This document shows positions 48,224 to 61,300 of a stretch of 64,000 nucleotides of DNA, piece by piece (positions within the stretch are counted from its first letter, which is position 1; every line of letters starts with the position of its first letter). The position numbers and the translations under genes were made by a program. A model generated the notes under the pieces. That model had not been told where the DNA came from and searched no databases. It saw only the letters and a list, made by a program, of their open reading frames with translations. Origin of the DNA: Pyxicephalus adspersus (lineage: Eukaryota; Chordata; Amphibia; Anura; Pyxicephalidae); the NCBI RefSeq assembly GCF_032062135.1, contig NC_092859.1:73099581-73163580 (forward strand), written 5' to 3'.

Positions 48224-48412
48224 AACCGTTACTACTTCCCACCACTACATATCTCCCCTCCTATTGTGTGTTAATTCCCCCACCTCCTAGATTGTAAGCT
48301 CTTCAGGGTAGTGTCCTCTCCTCCTGTGTCACTGTCTGTATTCATCTGTCATTTGCAACTCCTAGCATGTACAGTGCTGCGTAATATGTTAGCGCTACAT
48401 AAATCCGGTTTA

Positions 48413-48437
48413 TTAATAATAATAATAATAATAATAA
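48413..48437. repeat. (AAT)n tail of the LINE
   Basis: About eight AAT units directly follow the LINE's terminal 'tccggttta' sequence, as expected for 3' ends of this clade, which carry short simple repeats rather than poly(A). Confidence 0.9.
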
Positions 48438-49919
48438 CAAAAATTTATTGCACATTATATTTAGACTGTTACATGAATGCAAATGATCATCATCCTTAAA
48501 GTAAAACACTACCTTGTGGATAACAATGGCAGTGTTTAAATGATTTTATAGAGCTATCTTGGAACATTTACACAATGGGATTGGTTTACTAAAGGTTTCC
48601 AGGCTACATATTTACTTAGTAAACTTACTATTCTGTAAAAAAAAATTCACTGGGCTTTGTGAATGAGGTGAGGCCCTGCGAACTTTAGTCATCCAATTAT
48701 GTGCATGAAAAAATCTCCTTGCATGTGATTGGCTTTAGTACTGTCCTTCAGTAAATCAATCACAATTTGCTTGTAGATTATTTGTTAAACCCACACATAT
48801 GTTAGGTTTCAAAACACTCTAATATATTTGCGGATTTTGGAATTCCTTCCTAAAATGCAAATTATTTTTAAAAATCTACATGGCTTGAGGAAACACGAGG
48901 AATGAAACAGTTCTATTAATGTACCTGCAATAGTGTGTGTAATGCTAACTGGATTATTAAGTATGGGTTTTTAATGATCCAGGCCTCTGTAATGGTATTT
49001 AGCTGTATTAGTATTGCTGGTGTCATATACTGAAGAATATTAGAAATGAAATGCACCGAGTAATCAGATGCAATATAAACAGTTATGTTTCTAGTTCTAT
49101 AAATTCCTGTGTTGCCTGAATGAAATGGATTTTGTCTTCAGTGAACTGCAAGAACATCTAGTAATGCAGCTATTAAAGGGCTCTGAAAAAAACAAATGCT
49201 GATCTTACAAAGCAGCCTGTTTATTAAATCATGTTCAAGGTGAAAGCAGATGAATACTAATATGTACATTCAGTTACATTAAAATGTCAAAGCTGGTCAG
49301 GTGGGATGAATGCATTATAGCATTTGTTTATATGCGTGAATAGGAAAAGCAAATGTGACATGCATATTCCCACTATGTATTAGGACGTATTTACATATTC
49401 TGGACATGGGTCACAATATTAGGACAAGTGGAAGCTCTTAGGAAACTGCATCTCATGGTATTTTATGAAAACCTCTTTCATAGCTGGATTTACCTTGCAG
49501 TTCTTTGGGACATTAGGAGCATTAGTAATCAGGGTTATAAACCCTTGACTTTATCCTTCAATCAGTCTTCCAAATTACTTTACCTCTCAAACACAATGAT
49601 GGGCATACTAGTACGTGCAGAGGATGAGACTAATTCCCATAGAGATCTCATTGGTCTACTAAAAGGTGAAAACTTTCTTTCTTACTGGCTAAGGTTGATA
49701 CTGTGTTTTAAGCCAATTTACTGTTAGAATGGATACTAGAAAAACAACTCTAGTACCTGCACATCTGTACCCCAGTGCCATTATTGAGTGACTATTCAGA
49801 GAAGGATATTCACATGCCCAAAAAATCTCCTGAGATAGAAAAGATGTTGCATACAAAGATTTGTAATTACCTGCACCTTTTAAAACAACAACAGTATTTT
49901 AAATAACCATTTGTTACAA

Positions 49920-50630
49920 CCGAGGCATGAGGAAGAGCATCTCTGAATGCACAGCACATAGAATCTTGAAGCAAATAGACTGCAGCAACATAAGACATAA
50001 CTGGGTGCCACTCCTGTCAGGTAAGTACATTCACCTGGAGTTACAGCTTGCAATTACTCCTCAAAGCTAGGCAGAAATAGATTAAGAAAATGTTGACCGG
50101 TCTGATGAGTCTAAATATCGGTTGCAACATTTTGATGGTAATTGAAAAGCATACATCCATCCTGCCTTTAGGCTGGTGGTAATGTAATGGAGTGGGGAAA
50201 GTTGTCTGGGCACACTTTGGGCCTCTTAGTACCACCAGAGCATCAAAGAAATACTGGTATTATTGACAATTTCAATTCCTTTATGACTGCAGTTTACTCA
50301 TCATCTAAAGGCTACTTCCAACAGGATAATGTACCATGTTACAAAGCTAAAATCATCTGAAACTGGTTTCCTAAACAATACAATGAGCTCCCTGTATTCA
50401 AATGGCCTCCACAGTCACCAGATGTCAGTCACTTTTGGGATGTGGTGGAACAGGAGATTCGTGTCATGAATGAGCAGCCAACAAATCTGCAGCAACTGTG
50501 TGATGCTATCATGTCGGTATGGACCTGAGAAATGTTTCCAGAACTTTGCTGAATCTATGCCAAAAAATGTATAGAATTTCTAATGGCAAAAGGAGGTCAA
50601 ACCTTAAGCATACAGGTGCTCAAAATGCCA
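49920..50630 (+). pseudogene. dead Tc1-like (Tc1/mariner) transposase
   Basis: The plus strand encodes, in shifting frames, the hallmarks of a DD34E transposase. SDESKYRLQHFDG carries the first catalytic Asp (codon 50104-50106). GYFQQDNVPCYKAK carries the second (50325-50327), with Tyr where His is usual. FKWPPQSPDVSHFWDVVEQEIRV follows. The third acidic residue normally sits in an NPIEH motif between SPD and the Trp; here about three codons are missing, so it is lost. There is a TGA stop at 50358-50360 and a frame change between the first two motifs. The homology starts near 49920 ('gaagagcatctctgaa') and fades after 'ggcaaaaggaggtcaaac', so both transposon ends are gone. Confidence 0.9.
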
Positions 50631-52381
50631 TTGTACAACCTCATCAACTCTGTTACTGTGAAGAAAAAGGCTGATAAGAAAAAGAATTGGAGGTAGTGCA
50701 CTTCTGTGGTATGGGGGGTGGGGGGTATGTTAAATATATTTGCTCCCCCTTCTATGGATGGCAACTAAGCTGGTTGCCAGCAACAAATGATGCAGCTCAC
50801 TCAAATCTTATAGAAAAAAACCAGAAAGTTCACCAGCACTCTTTAAAGGTGGGGTGCTACTTTCTTGTCCTTGTCTCCCCATAGAACAGAACAGCTCTGT
50901 AAACATTGCTCATTCTTTCTCCTGTGGTGAAAGAAGTGCAAAGTTACCAGCATTCCTCAAATGATGTCCACATCTTTTTGGGTGATATCATTTCAAGAGT
51001 TGTAATAATGTTGAATTTCTTGATTGTTCTGTGACCTTAAATTGCTTGCTTAAAGCTGCCACACTTTTCCATCATGCCTGAAAAACCATACAACCTGAAG
51101 ATTATTTTTGAAAATAAATGTTTCTGATATTGTCCTCTATATCACCTATGTGCGTCTTTTCTTTTTTTTTCTTTTCTTCTTTTTTTAGCTGTCCCGCTCT
51201 GTTTAAATTCTAATTCCCATGTCTGTTTGAGTGTTCTCTTCTTTTTTAAACTATTTTCCTCTCATCTTCCTATTATCTTTTCTTCAGTCCTTGGTGTATC
51301 ATTTTTAAAGCAATTAGTGGATCTCCATCTTCTACTCAGAATCAATTAACTAATTAAGAGGATGTCCTCTGGCAGAAATTGAACTTAAAAACATTAGCAA
51401 GCTATTTTTTAAAGGGAATCTTCCCTGGAGCAGTTCACAAACCCTTATCCAAATGGAAAATCAGTAGGTGGAATTCATTAAAGATTTACACCCTCTTGCT
51501 AAATACAATTATTGAGTCCTCCTTTGTGGCTGGTCTGTAAGTAACAAGATGCCAGTAAACATGTCACATATAAAAATCAGTTAGCGGCTGATTACAAACG
51601 GAAATGCAATTTTAGAAATCATTTTTCTGCAGAATGTTGTTGTTTTCGTTGTCAGAACTATTAGATTAATAAAAAGGAAACAAAATAACAGCTGTGGTAA
51701 GTGTAAGACTAAAACAGATATAAATAAAACAAATTATAGCCAGGTTATAGAGGGAGATACACATAGTATTGCATTGCAGAATGTCCCTAATCTCCTATCT
51801 GAAGCCTTTATAGACATTTGTTATAGTGTGTCCAAACCTAAATACATACATTTAAAATGTTTCATTTTATTTGTCCTTGGATGTGGTAGCTGAACTTTTA
51901 TTTCTATTAATTTACTTTGTGAAATGACTGTGAAGGGGATAATGATGTAGGAGCCCATGGAGACTTGGCCTACAATAAACATTAGGTATATGCACCTAAA
52001 AGTGTTCGATGCTGAAGATTTTAGCAGTGACTCATGCTGTATATTGACAAAACTGTCTCTCTAAATTAATCTAACCTAAGCTAAACAGAAGGTTCCCTTC
52101 AGCGGATGTACCTGTTATGTTTCCTTGTAACTTGCATTGATACAGACAGCACTTATGGCATCTTGGCAGTGCCATGCTGCACCTACCGTGTCGTCATCAT
52201 CTATCCCCCGTGTAGATCCCATCATATATCTAACTAAGGCAAGCCTTGCCTTCTTTGTGATGCACATACTTAGGCCTAGAACGGCACAGGCTTTATCAGG
52301 GCAAATCAGCCACAACATAAAAGGGTATCACAAATTCCAATGAATAACTAAAAATACCTCGCTCGTATCAGAAAGTTAGGT

Positions 52382-52468
52382 TTAACCACCTGGGCGGTAA
52401 ACCCGACTTAGTTCGGGGTAAAAACACTTGCAAAAAGTGGTAAACCCGAACTTTTCTCAGGTGGTTAA
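52382..52468. repeat. 87-bp TTAA-ended inverted repeat
   Basis: TTAACCACCTG (52382-52392) is perfectly mirrored by CAGGTGGTTAA (52458-52468). Inside, 'taaacccgactta' and 'taaacccgaactt' repeat directly and 'cacttgcaaaaagtgg' is partly self-complementary. The left end of the larger element thus has its own complete mini-transposon outline. Confidence 0.85.
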
Positions 52469-52539
52469 AAATATAAACAAACGTTATATTGCAATCCGAT
52501 TGTATGACAATCGGATTACAACTGAAAGAAAATACTTAC

Positions 52540-53200
52540 CCGGTCCCCGCAGCTCCTCCGGAGACGTCTTCTCTCTTCCTTCTTCTCCCGGCGAGTGCAG
52601 TAACGATCTCCAGGGTTTCCCGGTGACGTCGCTGCATGCGTCGGTATGGGAGGCGGGGCGGGAAATTCAAATCACTTTGTATTGAACTCAATACAAAAAA
52701 GCTGTACTGGGTCCAATACAAAGAAATCTTTATATAAGATATATATATAATTGTATTATATATATATATTATATAGGCTACTGTACAGGTACATTACATT
52801 ATACACTATTTTTTTTTTAAAGATTTTTTTTATGTTTTTTAAAAATTATAAAAAAAAATTTTATTATTAAATTTTTAAATTTTGGACATATTTCGGTGAG
52901 TTATGTGGTAATTCTGTGAATTATAAGTAATTATTGAGTAATTCGGTGATTTATAGCCCACAATCTCAAATAAATTTCCATGCAAAAAATTACCACTTTT
53001 TGCATGGAAGTACGGAAGTTCAGAAAGAATTAGAACACCCGGCGTTCGCGTACGGGTCCCTCGGCGATTCCTGATGATGTCCGTGCATGCGCCCATCGAT
53101 GGGGGTCGTAGCGGGAAATTCAAATATTTTGTATTGGATTCAATACAAAGTCCTGTATCCAATCCAATACAAAATAATACAAAATATATTTATGTGGTTT
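52540..53200. repeat. internal duplicated GC-island modules of the TTAA element
   Basis: Module 1 (about 52540-52725) and module 2 (about 53035-53185) share a GC-rich stretch with 'gcatgcg', then a 'cgggaaattcaaat' core, then 'gtattg..attcaatacaa' or 'actcaatacaa' and a second 'ccaatacaa'. They lie in direct orientation about 480 bases apart and are well diverged, so this is an old duplication. Confidence 0.7.
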
Positions 53201-54654
53201 TGTCTATAGGTATGTGACGTTGGACTCTGTTTTAAAATTTACCCCACTAGGGAGGTGTTTTAGAAAAATATATTACTACACAGTATACCAAATTATTGAG
53301 TTTTCAGTCATTTTGATTTATTTATGTATTCTTGTTTAAGCTGATTTTTGTGTTTTTTATTATATTTTATTAAAAGTAATTTTTTTTTTTTTTACATGAT
53401 TGTGTGTTTCAAACTTTTTTTATATTCATGATATCTACTGGACCCTTGTTCGGACATATTTCTGTAAGTTACAGGTCTACAATTTAAAAAAAAATTCATG
53501 AAAAACAGTGTACCGCTTTTGGTACAGAAATCTAGACATCAGTGTAACACCCCAGTGGTTAATTCCAATTTAACACCATTATAATAGCATTATCTTATAA
53601 ACCAAACATGATCCTAATCTTGCTTCCCCTTTAGTTATACAGACTGGTGTAGGAACTGCATTAGTCATTGACTGGACAATTCTAAGGAATGAAAGCAGTC
53701 CAGCTATTTTTGATTCTGAATCCCTGACTTAGAACAATATGCAGCAACTAAAGACAGAGTGAAGCTCATGCACCTGATCTGTCTCCTTGTTTTATACTGT
53801 AAAAAACTCGAATTAGCAATATATCCAGGAAACTAGCATTTTAAAGAGTAAGGGTAATATTGGCAGCCCTTGAATTTATTGTAATCATTTGAGGTTTTTC
53901 TTAAAACCACCATAAACTGATTTGCTTTAGAGATCTGTATGTAGATTTAGGGGTTTCATTTAATGCTGATAATGTTAAAAGCGAGCTTGTAAGTGGGTTC
54001 CAGATTGTAAGTGTAAATTGGGCCAAAATGTTTTATTGCATTTTGGATAAAAAGAGGATATTCTGGAGACTCTGTTTTAGCAGAAAGATTGGCAAGTGGA
54101 CGGTGACAAGAGCTCTCCCCATTTCTTGTAAGGATGTCACAGGTATTTATTTTATCTGTATCGCATGGTCAAAAAAAATTGTTTGGGGGTTGTTAAGCTT
54201 TTTTTTTTTTTTTTGACCGTTCAATGCACTTCAGCTATTATTTCATGCTAAGTATAACATTCTGAACAGTAATATCACCTACCTGGATGTCTTAAGCTTT
54301 AATGTCAGCTAAAATATTTAAACAGCTAATGATATCTTAGGAAGACATTAAGTGGATCTTTATCTTCCAACAGAGAATTAGATGCACTCCAGAAACCTAA
54401 TCGATTTTTGAACATTAAAAACCCAACTGGCATAAGTGAAAAAGTTTAAAAAATGGTCACATTGTCAACCACTTCACCTCTTATACCTGTGTACCCTTTA
54501 TGGACCAGCGTGATATGTACCTTTATGACTCTTTATTTTGTGATAACTTTGTCAAAAGTAACACATACACTGTTTTTTGTGGGTGACAAACAAGGCTTTC
54601 TTTTGCCAGTATTGTTTTGAAAATTTATATATTTTTTATATAAAATAAACCTAA

Positions 54655-55385
54655 TGTCACGCACGGAGAGACAGGACCACTAGGGGGTGCTATGGCTTGC
54701 ACTGAGGTGGTGTTAGCCTCGGGAAGGGCCAAGGTGCAGAGTCTAAGCAGTAACCAGATCTTTTCCAGAGCCTCTGATGGTGAAGATGTTGCTCCGTTGG
54801 TTACTGCCAGGTTGCGGTCCTTGGGCACACCAAGGTGGGCAAATCACGGTACCAAATCACAAAGCAGAAGGATAGTCGAGGAAGGACGGGGTTGAGGCAG
54901 GAAGCAAGCAAGAGAGGTCAGGTCACACGCTAGGGGTCAATTTCCAGGGATCCAGGGGACACGGGCCACTACAGGCACAGGGAACACAGATAACACTGGA
55001 AGCAACAGGAGGCACAGCTGATTCAGGGATATCCACAGACAGACAGGAACACTGGAACAGCACAGGGAAGTTGGCTGAAAACCAACAGACTGGACAACGA
55101 GGGGTTAACGCAGGAGCTGGACAGAGGAAACACTGAATTAAGCACCAGGTGAACAGGAACTAGCTCAACAAAACTAGGGGCTCAGCACATTGGAGACACT
55201 TTGCACAAACGCTGAGTGCTGTGTCTGAGCTAGCTAAATAGCTAGGATGGTTAAGAGGTTCTTTCCTGATAGGCCAGCGAGTTGGACAAAGCTTATAAAT
55301 CTTGGGAATGAAGGCACGCCCAGAATCAGAACTGCCCACATGCGCAGGAGAGAGATGCCTGTGCTTTAGAGAAGAGGTAAGTGTA
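54655..55385. repeat. GC-richer interspersed repeat, LTR-like
   Basis: About 730 bases of uniformly richer GC content between AT-rich flanks. On the minus strand it ends in 'gtgcgtgacatta' and contains 'aaccaacggagcaac' and many CCTGT/CTGTG runs, a style typical of amphibian retroelement LTR or leader sequence. No gag or pol and no paired copy is seen in this window, so a solo LTR on the minus strand is only a guess. Confidence 0.4.
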
Positions 55386-58300
55386 AGGCAAAAAAGAAAA
55401 TTGCTATTGAACAGTGTTAGTTTTGTGAGAAAAGTAGTTGTTCTGTAAATTTTAAGGTGTAAATTTTATTCTGTAATTTGTACTGTTTAAAATGACACCA
55501 AGATGACATTTCAGGTGCAAAGCATTGTAATAATTTTTGCAAATGAAAAAAAATTTTGCTTCAAATTTGCACTATTTCTTGCACTATTTAACACAAATGT
55601 TAAAAACATTTTTTTTCTTAAATCGGTGAAAAAAAGGGTATAGATCATCAGATATTCAATCTCCCACACATACAGTCAGATCAAATATAGGTGCAGCACT
55701 GAAAAGCTTTTCAGTAGCTCATCAGTGCTACCTTATCCTTCAGTAAAGTGTTCCCTGTGCAATGGCACTATCGATAAAATGTGGGTAAAATGTACTGATA
55801 TATTATTAAAAGACAAAACTATGTCAAGGGATATGTAAGAGAAAAGGGAGAACACAAAAGCTAGATGCTGCTGTTTCTCCCACCAACCCCTACATCACTT
55901 CACAACATGGTGGTGTGTACAGCCTTCAATTTCAGCCATGAGTTCATGAATTCACTAAAGTTAGAGCCTGTTGCCACTAGTGCATTGCATTAACCACATT
56001 TTTCTTTCTTAATGGGTTTTTTTCCCATCTTTTGGAGCAAAACTCTAAGCATCAACAGACTAAATGTAGTCGTTACTGTGGCAGGTTACCGGAGTCAATT
56101 TAGTTGTCACCAAGTGTTTTAACAAAAACCTTTACCATTCACTGAAGCAGTAATTTTGACATTTAACAATGCCTTTATCACTCACTGCCATGCCCTGATG
56201 TGGCAGCTGTATTTGTTTTTATTTTTCAGACTTTTTTACCTTTGTTTTCATCTGGTGATGAGCAAGTACCATGGTTCTGTATTTATAGAGCTGTGTTGTT
56301 ATACTAGGACATGAAATGTGTTAGGGTCGCAGGATAAAGAAGTTGTTCATTGTTAATAAACTTTGATAATTTTTATTGAATCCAGGTGCAGATATAAATT
56401 TCTGTTTTTCTTTTTAGCCATTTATAAAGTTTACCTACATACAATGGAAAGACGGTCTTGTTCTTGTTGAATTTATACTCGGCTGTGTTTTTTATGTAAA
56501 AAGACAATCGGGCAGCAGCCAAGCAGGAACATATTCTTCTCCACATTGAATTTTACCTTCATCATTTGTGTGATCTTTGTTACCGTCTGGAAACACAAAG
56601 GAAAATGGCAGAAGGCATTCAGCCAGCTCTCTACTCATTGACTCCTGCACAAAAGAGAATTTCTGAAACAATGCTGCTTGATTACTGAGGGAAACGAGAA
56701 TGTAAAAAACTATAGTTACATGGCCAAATGCTGGGAGAAGAAAGAAGTCTTTACTGCCAAAACAAAAGAAAATCTGGCTCTGAAGGATGAAAATCCACGG
56801 TATAATGAATTTAGAATAACTGTTAATTACTGCTAGAAGTAATGGCAAAATTAAGAAATGAAGTATTTTCCTCAAGTGGGAGTGCTTTGGGCTCAACCTC
56901 CAGCTTTGTCAGTTCCTTTGTGTGTGTCTGATATTCTATGAATAAAGAAAAAATCTGGAGATCTGATTCAGGAAAGGGGGTAAATTAATTGTAAAAATTA
57001 TACACTAGTAAAGTAAACTTTAGCTTTATATAAAAAAACATAAAAAAAATAGAAAAAGGTATGTATGAATCTGGCAGATGTCTGTAGGTTTATTCCTAAA
57101 AAATGGTATAGACATGTAAGCATTTTGGCATGGTGACTTTCTCTATCCGAGGACGACACAATCGTCATTCTTCATATAGCCAAATTAGTTGCCTAACAGA
57201 ATTGCAAATCTGTTTTTCAAGTACTGAGCATTCTGCAGAATTGAGACGGTCCAGAAAGGGATCGCAGCCCAGTAAATCCTGCATTACAATAGAGATAAAC
57301 CCAGAATCCCTAGTTTTATGCAAAGGTTTGTCATTTTTAACTTGTGGTCTTTTAATTCTAATTAATAATTTTAAAAGTTAATATGTGGTGAGACTTCCCA
57401 GTTCATCATGGGTAACTCAACATTTTATTGTCATATTTTACATTACAGGATTCACCCTGATGATTCACCCACATTGTTTCTGGTACAGAAAGTGATGGAA
57501 ATTATAAACGTTATGACAAAAATAGGAAATAATGGGAAAACTTCCGATGGTGAAACTTCTACACATTACAGTTGTCTATGAGGGATTATCCCCACACTTT
57601 GTACAGAGCTTCTCTTATGTCACAGTGCATCTATGGGACAGGAAGTGAAGGACAACTCAAAGAAGGAAAATAGACATAAAAGAAAACCAGACCACAGTCA
57701 AAACATTCATAAGCAACCTAACATTTATTTATCCTGGTAATATTTAACCGTCATACTTTTAGGTACATGTGCTACCTCATGCCATTCATCACTGCACACC
57801 AACGAGTTGTATAGGTGTCCTGTTTTATGGAAAAAAGAAGAGACACACAAGGAGAAAATTGAATGGAAAAAAAAATGGAAGCTGCACACGTAATGGAGTT
57901 AGTAAATATTATTTATGTGGGATTGGGTGCTGATATAGGTATTCACTGCATTGTTAGTTAAAATTTACTTGAATGTTCCTTTTAAAAAAGCTTTAAGATA
58001 ATAGTTTTGTGGTCTACCTAGATACTTGCTTCTTTGTATATCAGCCTTTCTTAAACCAAAGCTAAAACAGCCTTCAGGTCTCAGGGAACCCCTTATAATA
58101 TTTTTTTATATTTACAACACAAAACCTTGGTTGTTGATAAAGATATCTCATCTATAGACATTAAAATGTCAAATGACAACAGAACTTTGACTTTGACTTT
58201 TTCACGTTATATGATATATATATATAGATGGACTTACGAGAAGACAAACTGATGAAGATGTTTCGCTGTTGAAAGATACAACAGTTTTCCCTTCAAAGTA

Positions 58301-61300
58301 GGCACCTTGCTAATGACATTGTCATGTCCCTGCAGTGAATCCAAATACATTAGCTCTCAGGACAGGTTTTTACTGAATGTTGCAAAATTGTTCTTGACAA
58401 CACTGATGGAGACTTGGAATGTCATTCAGAGCTTCTGAAACCTCTATTTTGCGCCACTAGAGTAATGTCATTAAACACAGAGGAATTTCAGTTAATGCTT
58501 AGTAAGAACTTATAAGTCCCATAAAATATTTATGTTACATTTTTGAATAGGAAAAAAGGAAGGAAATGTTGTATGTATGTTATAATTGATCATCTGTTCT
58601 AATGCACATTGCTGTTCTACATTTACAAAAGCTGGATGTCTGGCCTTCTTTATATCGCTGACCTAGAATAAGTATGGATCAGAAAAGTCAGTCAAATCCC
58701 CTTATCAACATAATTATTTTTGGCAAGTAACTATGAAAGAACTAAAAGTTTTGGATCAGCATGACAACCCCTGAAAGTAAGCCCAGATTAAAAAAAAAGT
58801 TACCAGGAAGACCTCATTGGCAAAGGAGACAAGCAACTTCTCTTTTGTCAAAAAAATAATGCCCCGGCTCCTGGTGGCTTTTTGTCCTAACCAAAGCCAA
58901 CTGCAAGGGGCAATACAACTCCTATGCGCGCGCAAGAGTTTTATCACCAATGGCTATCCAATAGCCAAAGAGAATCTTCCTGGTGAAGAGGAGCAAGATT
59001 CCAATCATGCGACAATGACGGGATCCTTGAACTGTCATTGCTGCATGGTGTCTGCACACATGTGAACTGTGCTGTGCATGCTTGCAGATTATGGCATACG
59101 CTTACCACCCAACAATGAGTTCAATTACACGTGAATTGCCATACTTCAGACAAAGATGGATAACATTATTTGGCAACAATACAAGCCAAGAAACTTGTTG
59201 TGGGATCCGGCAGCTGACAGGGCATCAATGGTCAGGCTTCATATGACCTCTTAACAAATAAAAATAAAATAACCAATTAAATATGACCAATACATAGCAG
59301 GAGTCAGATTATTAAAATAATTGAACATTTTTACCAGTGTTGTAAGCTACATTTACTCATCACATGTAATTCAAACATGACCAAATTCAATGGATTTTAG
59401 GCGTGTTACAAAGGCATATATACTGTATATTGGTATAGCTTGCATGTGCCTAAATCAGAACTCCAGAAAAAATGAATTATTAATAATTGAGTATGGGCCC
59501 ATTGCTGCTACATCTGATAAAGATAAAAAATTGTTCTTTCCTGTTTTTTATTGCTCCTGGTAAAACTCTGTCTCCAGATATGTTGTATGCTGGATGGCCA
59601 GACCCTGACTATGATTCTTTGTTATTGGTACCCATCTAGGAACCCACTGCTTGCATTGGGGTTGAGGGCTCTTTAGTGGAGTACTGAGGCAGCTACGTAC
59701 ATTATTCTGTCAACCCTTCCAAATGTCATGATCCATGACGAGAATGAAGAGAAGCACAATGATCCAGTAATTACATCACTCGGTATAAAATAACATGCGT
59801 AATAAAATAGTGACTTTATTTTTTCATTAAAGAATTAAATGAGCATGGCAACAAGATGAGAGAAAAGAAATCAAGGGCCCAAAATATAGGCAGAATAAAT
59901 CTCATCTTTAGCGTGTTTACAATGCTGCAGCAAAAGAAAATTCAGGTAATGTATGATGTACAACATTACATAAAAAGAAGTGACATTTTCTGGCATGTGC
60001 AGAACACACAGAATGTCTATGTTTATTTCACATTTCAATTTGAATCGTAATTACAGATGAAAAAAACAAGTTGTGATTGCTACTTTTTTCTATTTTCATT
60101 TCAGTCTGCATTGTAATGCCTCCCACGTCTGTCCTTTCAGTCTGTATTATTCTAAAAACACTTTCCAGTTATTCTGTCAATCTATATTCATTCTATGTGT
60201 ATTAATTTTCTTTCACAGTCTTGTCTCGCCTCCTACCTGACCACAATCCCAAAGCTTCTTATTCTGTTTTCCCAGCTTTGTTGTTAGTTTTGAACTCTAG
60301 AAAGTATCTGTCTGAACAACAAGATACTTAGAAGTTTGATCTTAATCTTCAGGAATCAAACCTCAGGAGTCTTAAAAAGGTCTTAGAAAGGTTACAGCCA
60401 AAGACTTTCCTTATCTCTGCTCAATCCTTCAGTAGTCTTGCCCAAGAGAATAAAAAGCGCAGTGTCAATCTAAAAGAATCAATCTCAGACATTTGCATGA
60501 ATTCCCACTAGCACATGGGGTTAAGGGCAAGGAAGTCATATCATGCAATAGCTCTGAGAAGATCATGCTGTTTTAAGTGACTTTGAAAAGCACAGATAAA
60601 ATGCATCTTGGGAGGGATATGAAATACTGGTTCTGCTTGGCAGCATTTACAGCAAAATGACTGAAACATATGTTCAAGACAGCATATGTTTGAAAGTGTT
60701 TACTGCAAATGATCAGATAAATGTTCAGATCAACAAAAACAACATATAAAGGGGGAAAAGAAAGAATAAGTAGTGTTTCTTCTTTATTTGGACAGTGTTT
60801 TCTTTAATTGTACTCTCTACCTTCAAGTGGATAGGGCAATACAATGACATGCACTACTGTGATGGGTTGGTGGGTCCTCTAAGGTGTAATAAAGGGGGAG
60901 TCCTTCAGCCAGGGTGTGTAGAATAGACCTGGTCTCCTGGTGTGGAGAAGAAATCTAAATGGCTGTCATCAAGGGAGTGAACTTGCTGTTTCTCTGTTCC
61001 TGGGGAAGTGCCATACTCCTCTAGACCCCTAAGCAATTTCTGGTTGGAGTAAAGAAGGGAATGCCATCATTACAGTATAGTACTGTCTTAAAGTTGGAGA
61101 ATTGGAGTTATTTAAGAGTTGTGTCAGGCTTGCTGTCCTGAATACTAAAGATTTCTTGATTAAAAAAAATATAGTTGTCTGAACATTAAAGATTTCTTTA
61201 TATATGTATTTGATTATATTATGTGATTATATTTACATATATATAAAAACCATGCCTCCTGTAAAGCCATTGATTCTTGCTACGTGTGGACTTTTCTTCA

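Larger units (their letters stand above)
45600..48437 (+). mobile_element. degenerate L2/CR1-clade LINE
   Basis: A strongly C/T-rich plus strand starts near 45600 (left boundary approximate) and ends in an (AAT)n tail at 48413-48437, preceded by the 'gctgcgtaatatgtt' tail motif also seen near 1750. In order it encodes an APE-type endonuclease remnant and a reverse transcriptase with its C-terminal region. The endonuclease and RT lie in different frames, with at least three frameshifts and a shortened linker, so this copy cannot move. The domain order, the FDTVDH and YADDTQ motifs and the microsatellite-like 3' end fit the L2 branch of the CR1 group. Confidence 0.9.
52382..53562. mobile_element. 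TTAA-flanked nonautonomous DNA transposon
   Basis: The element is bounded by TTAA at 52382-52385 and 53559-53562, the target of piggyBac- and Kolobok-type transposons. The left terminus reads CCACCTGGGCGGT and the right, in reverse complement, CCACTGGGGTGTT, an imperfect TIR. The interior is AT-rich with two GC-rich islands, each followed by GCGGGAAATTCAAAT and runs of 'gtattg..caatacaa'. No transposase frame exists. A second TTAA-ended inverted repeat lies inside its left end. A piggyBac- or Kolobok-type MITE is the best reading. Confidence 0.75.

Noticed and set aside
56492..56896. 134-codon minus-strand frame rich in Phe/Leu/Ile
   Set aside because: Composition is that of AT-rich noncoding DNA; no domain, splice context or conserved motif is seen.
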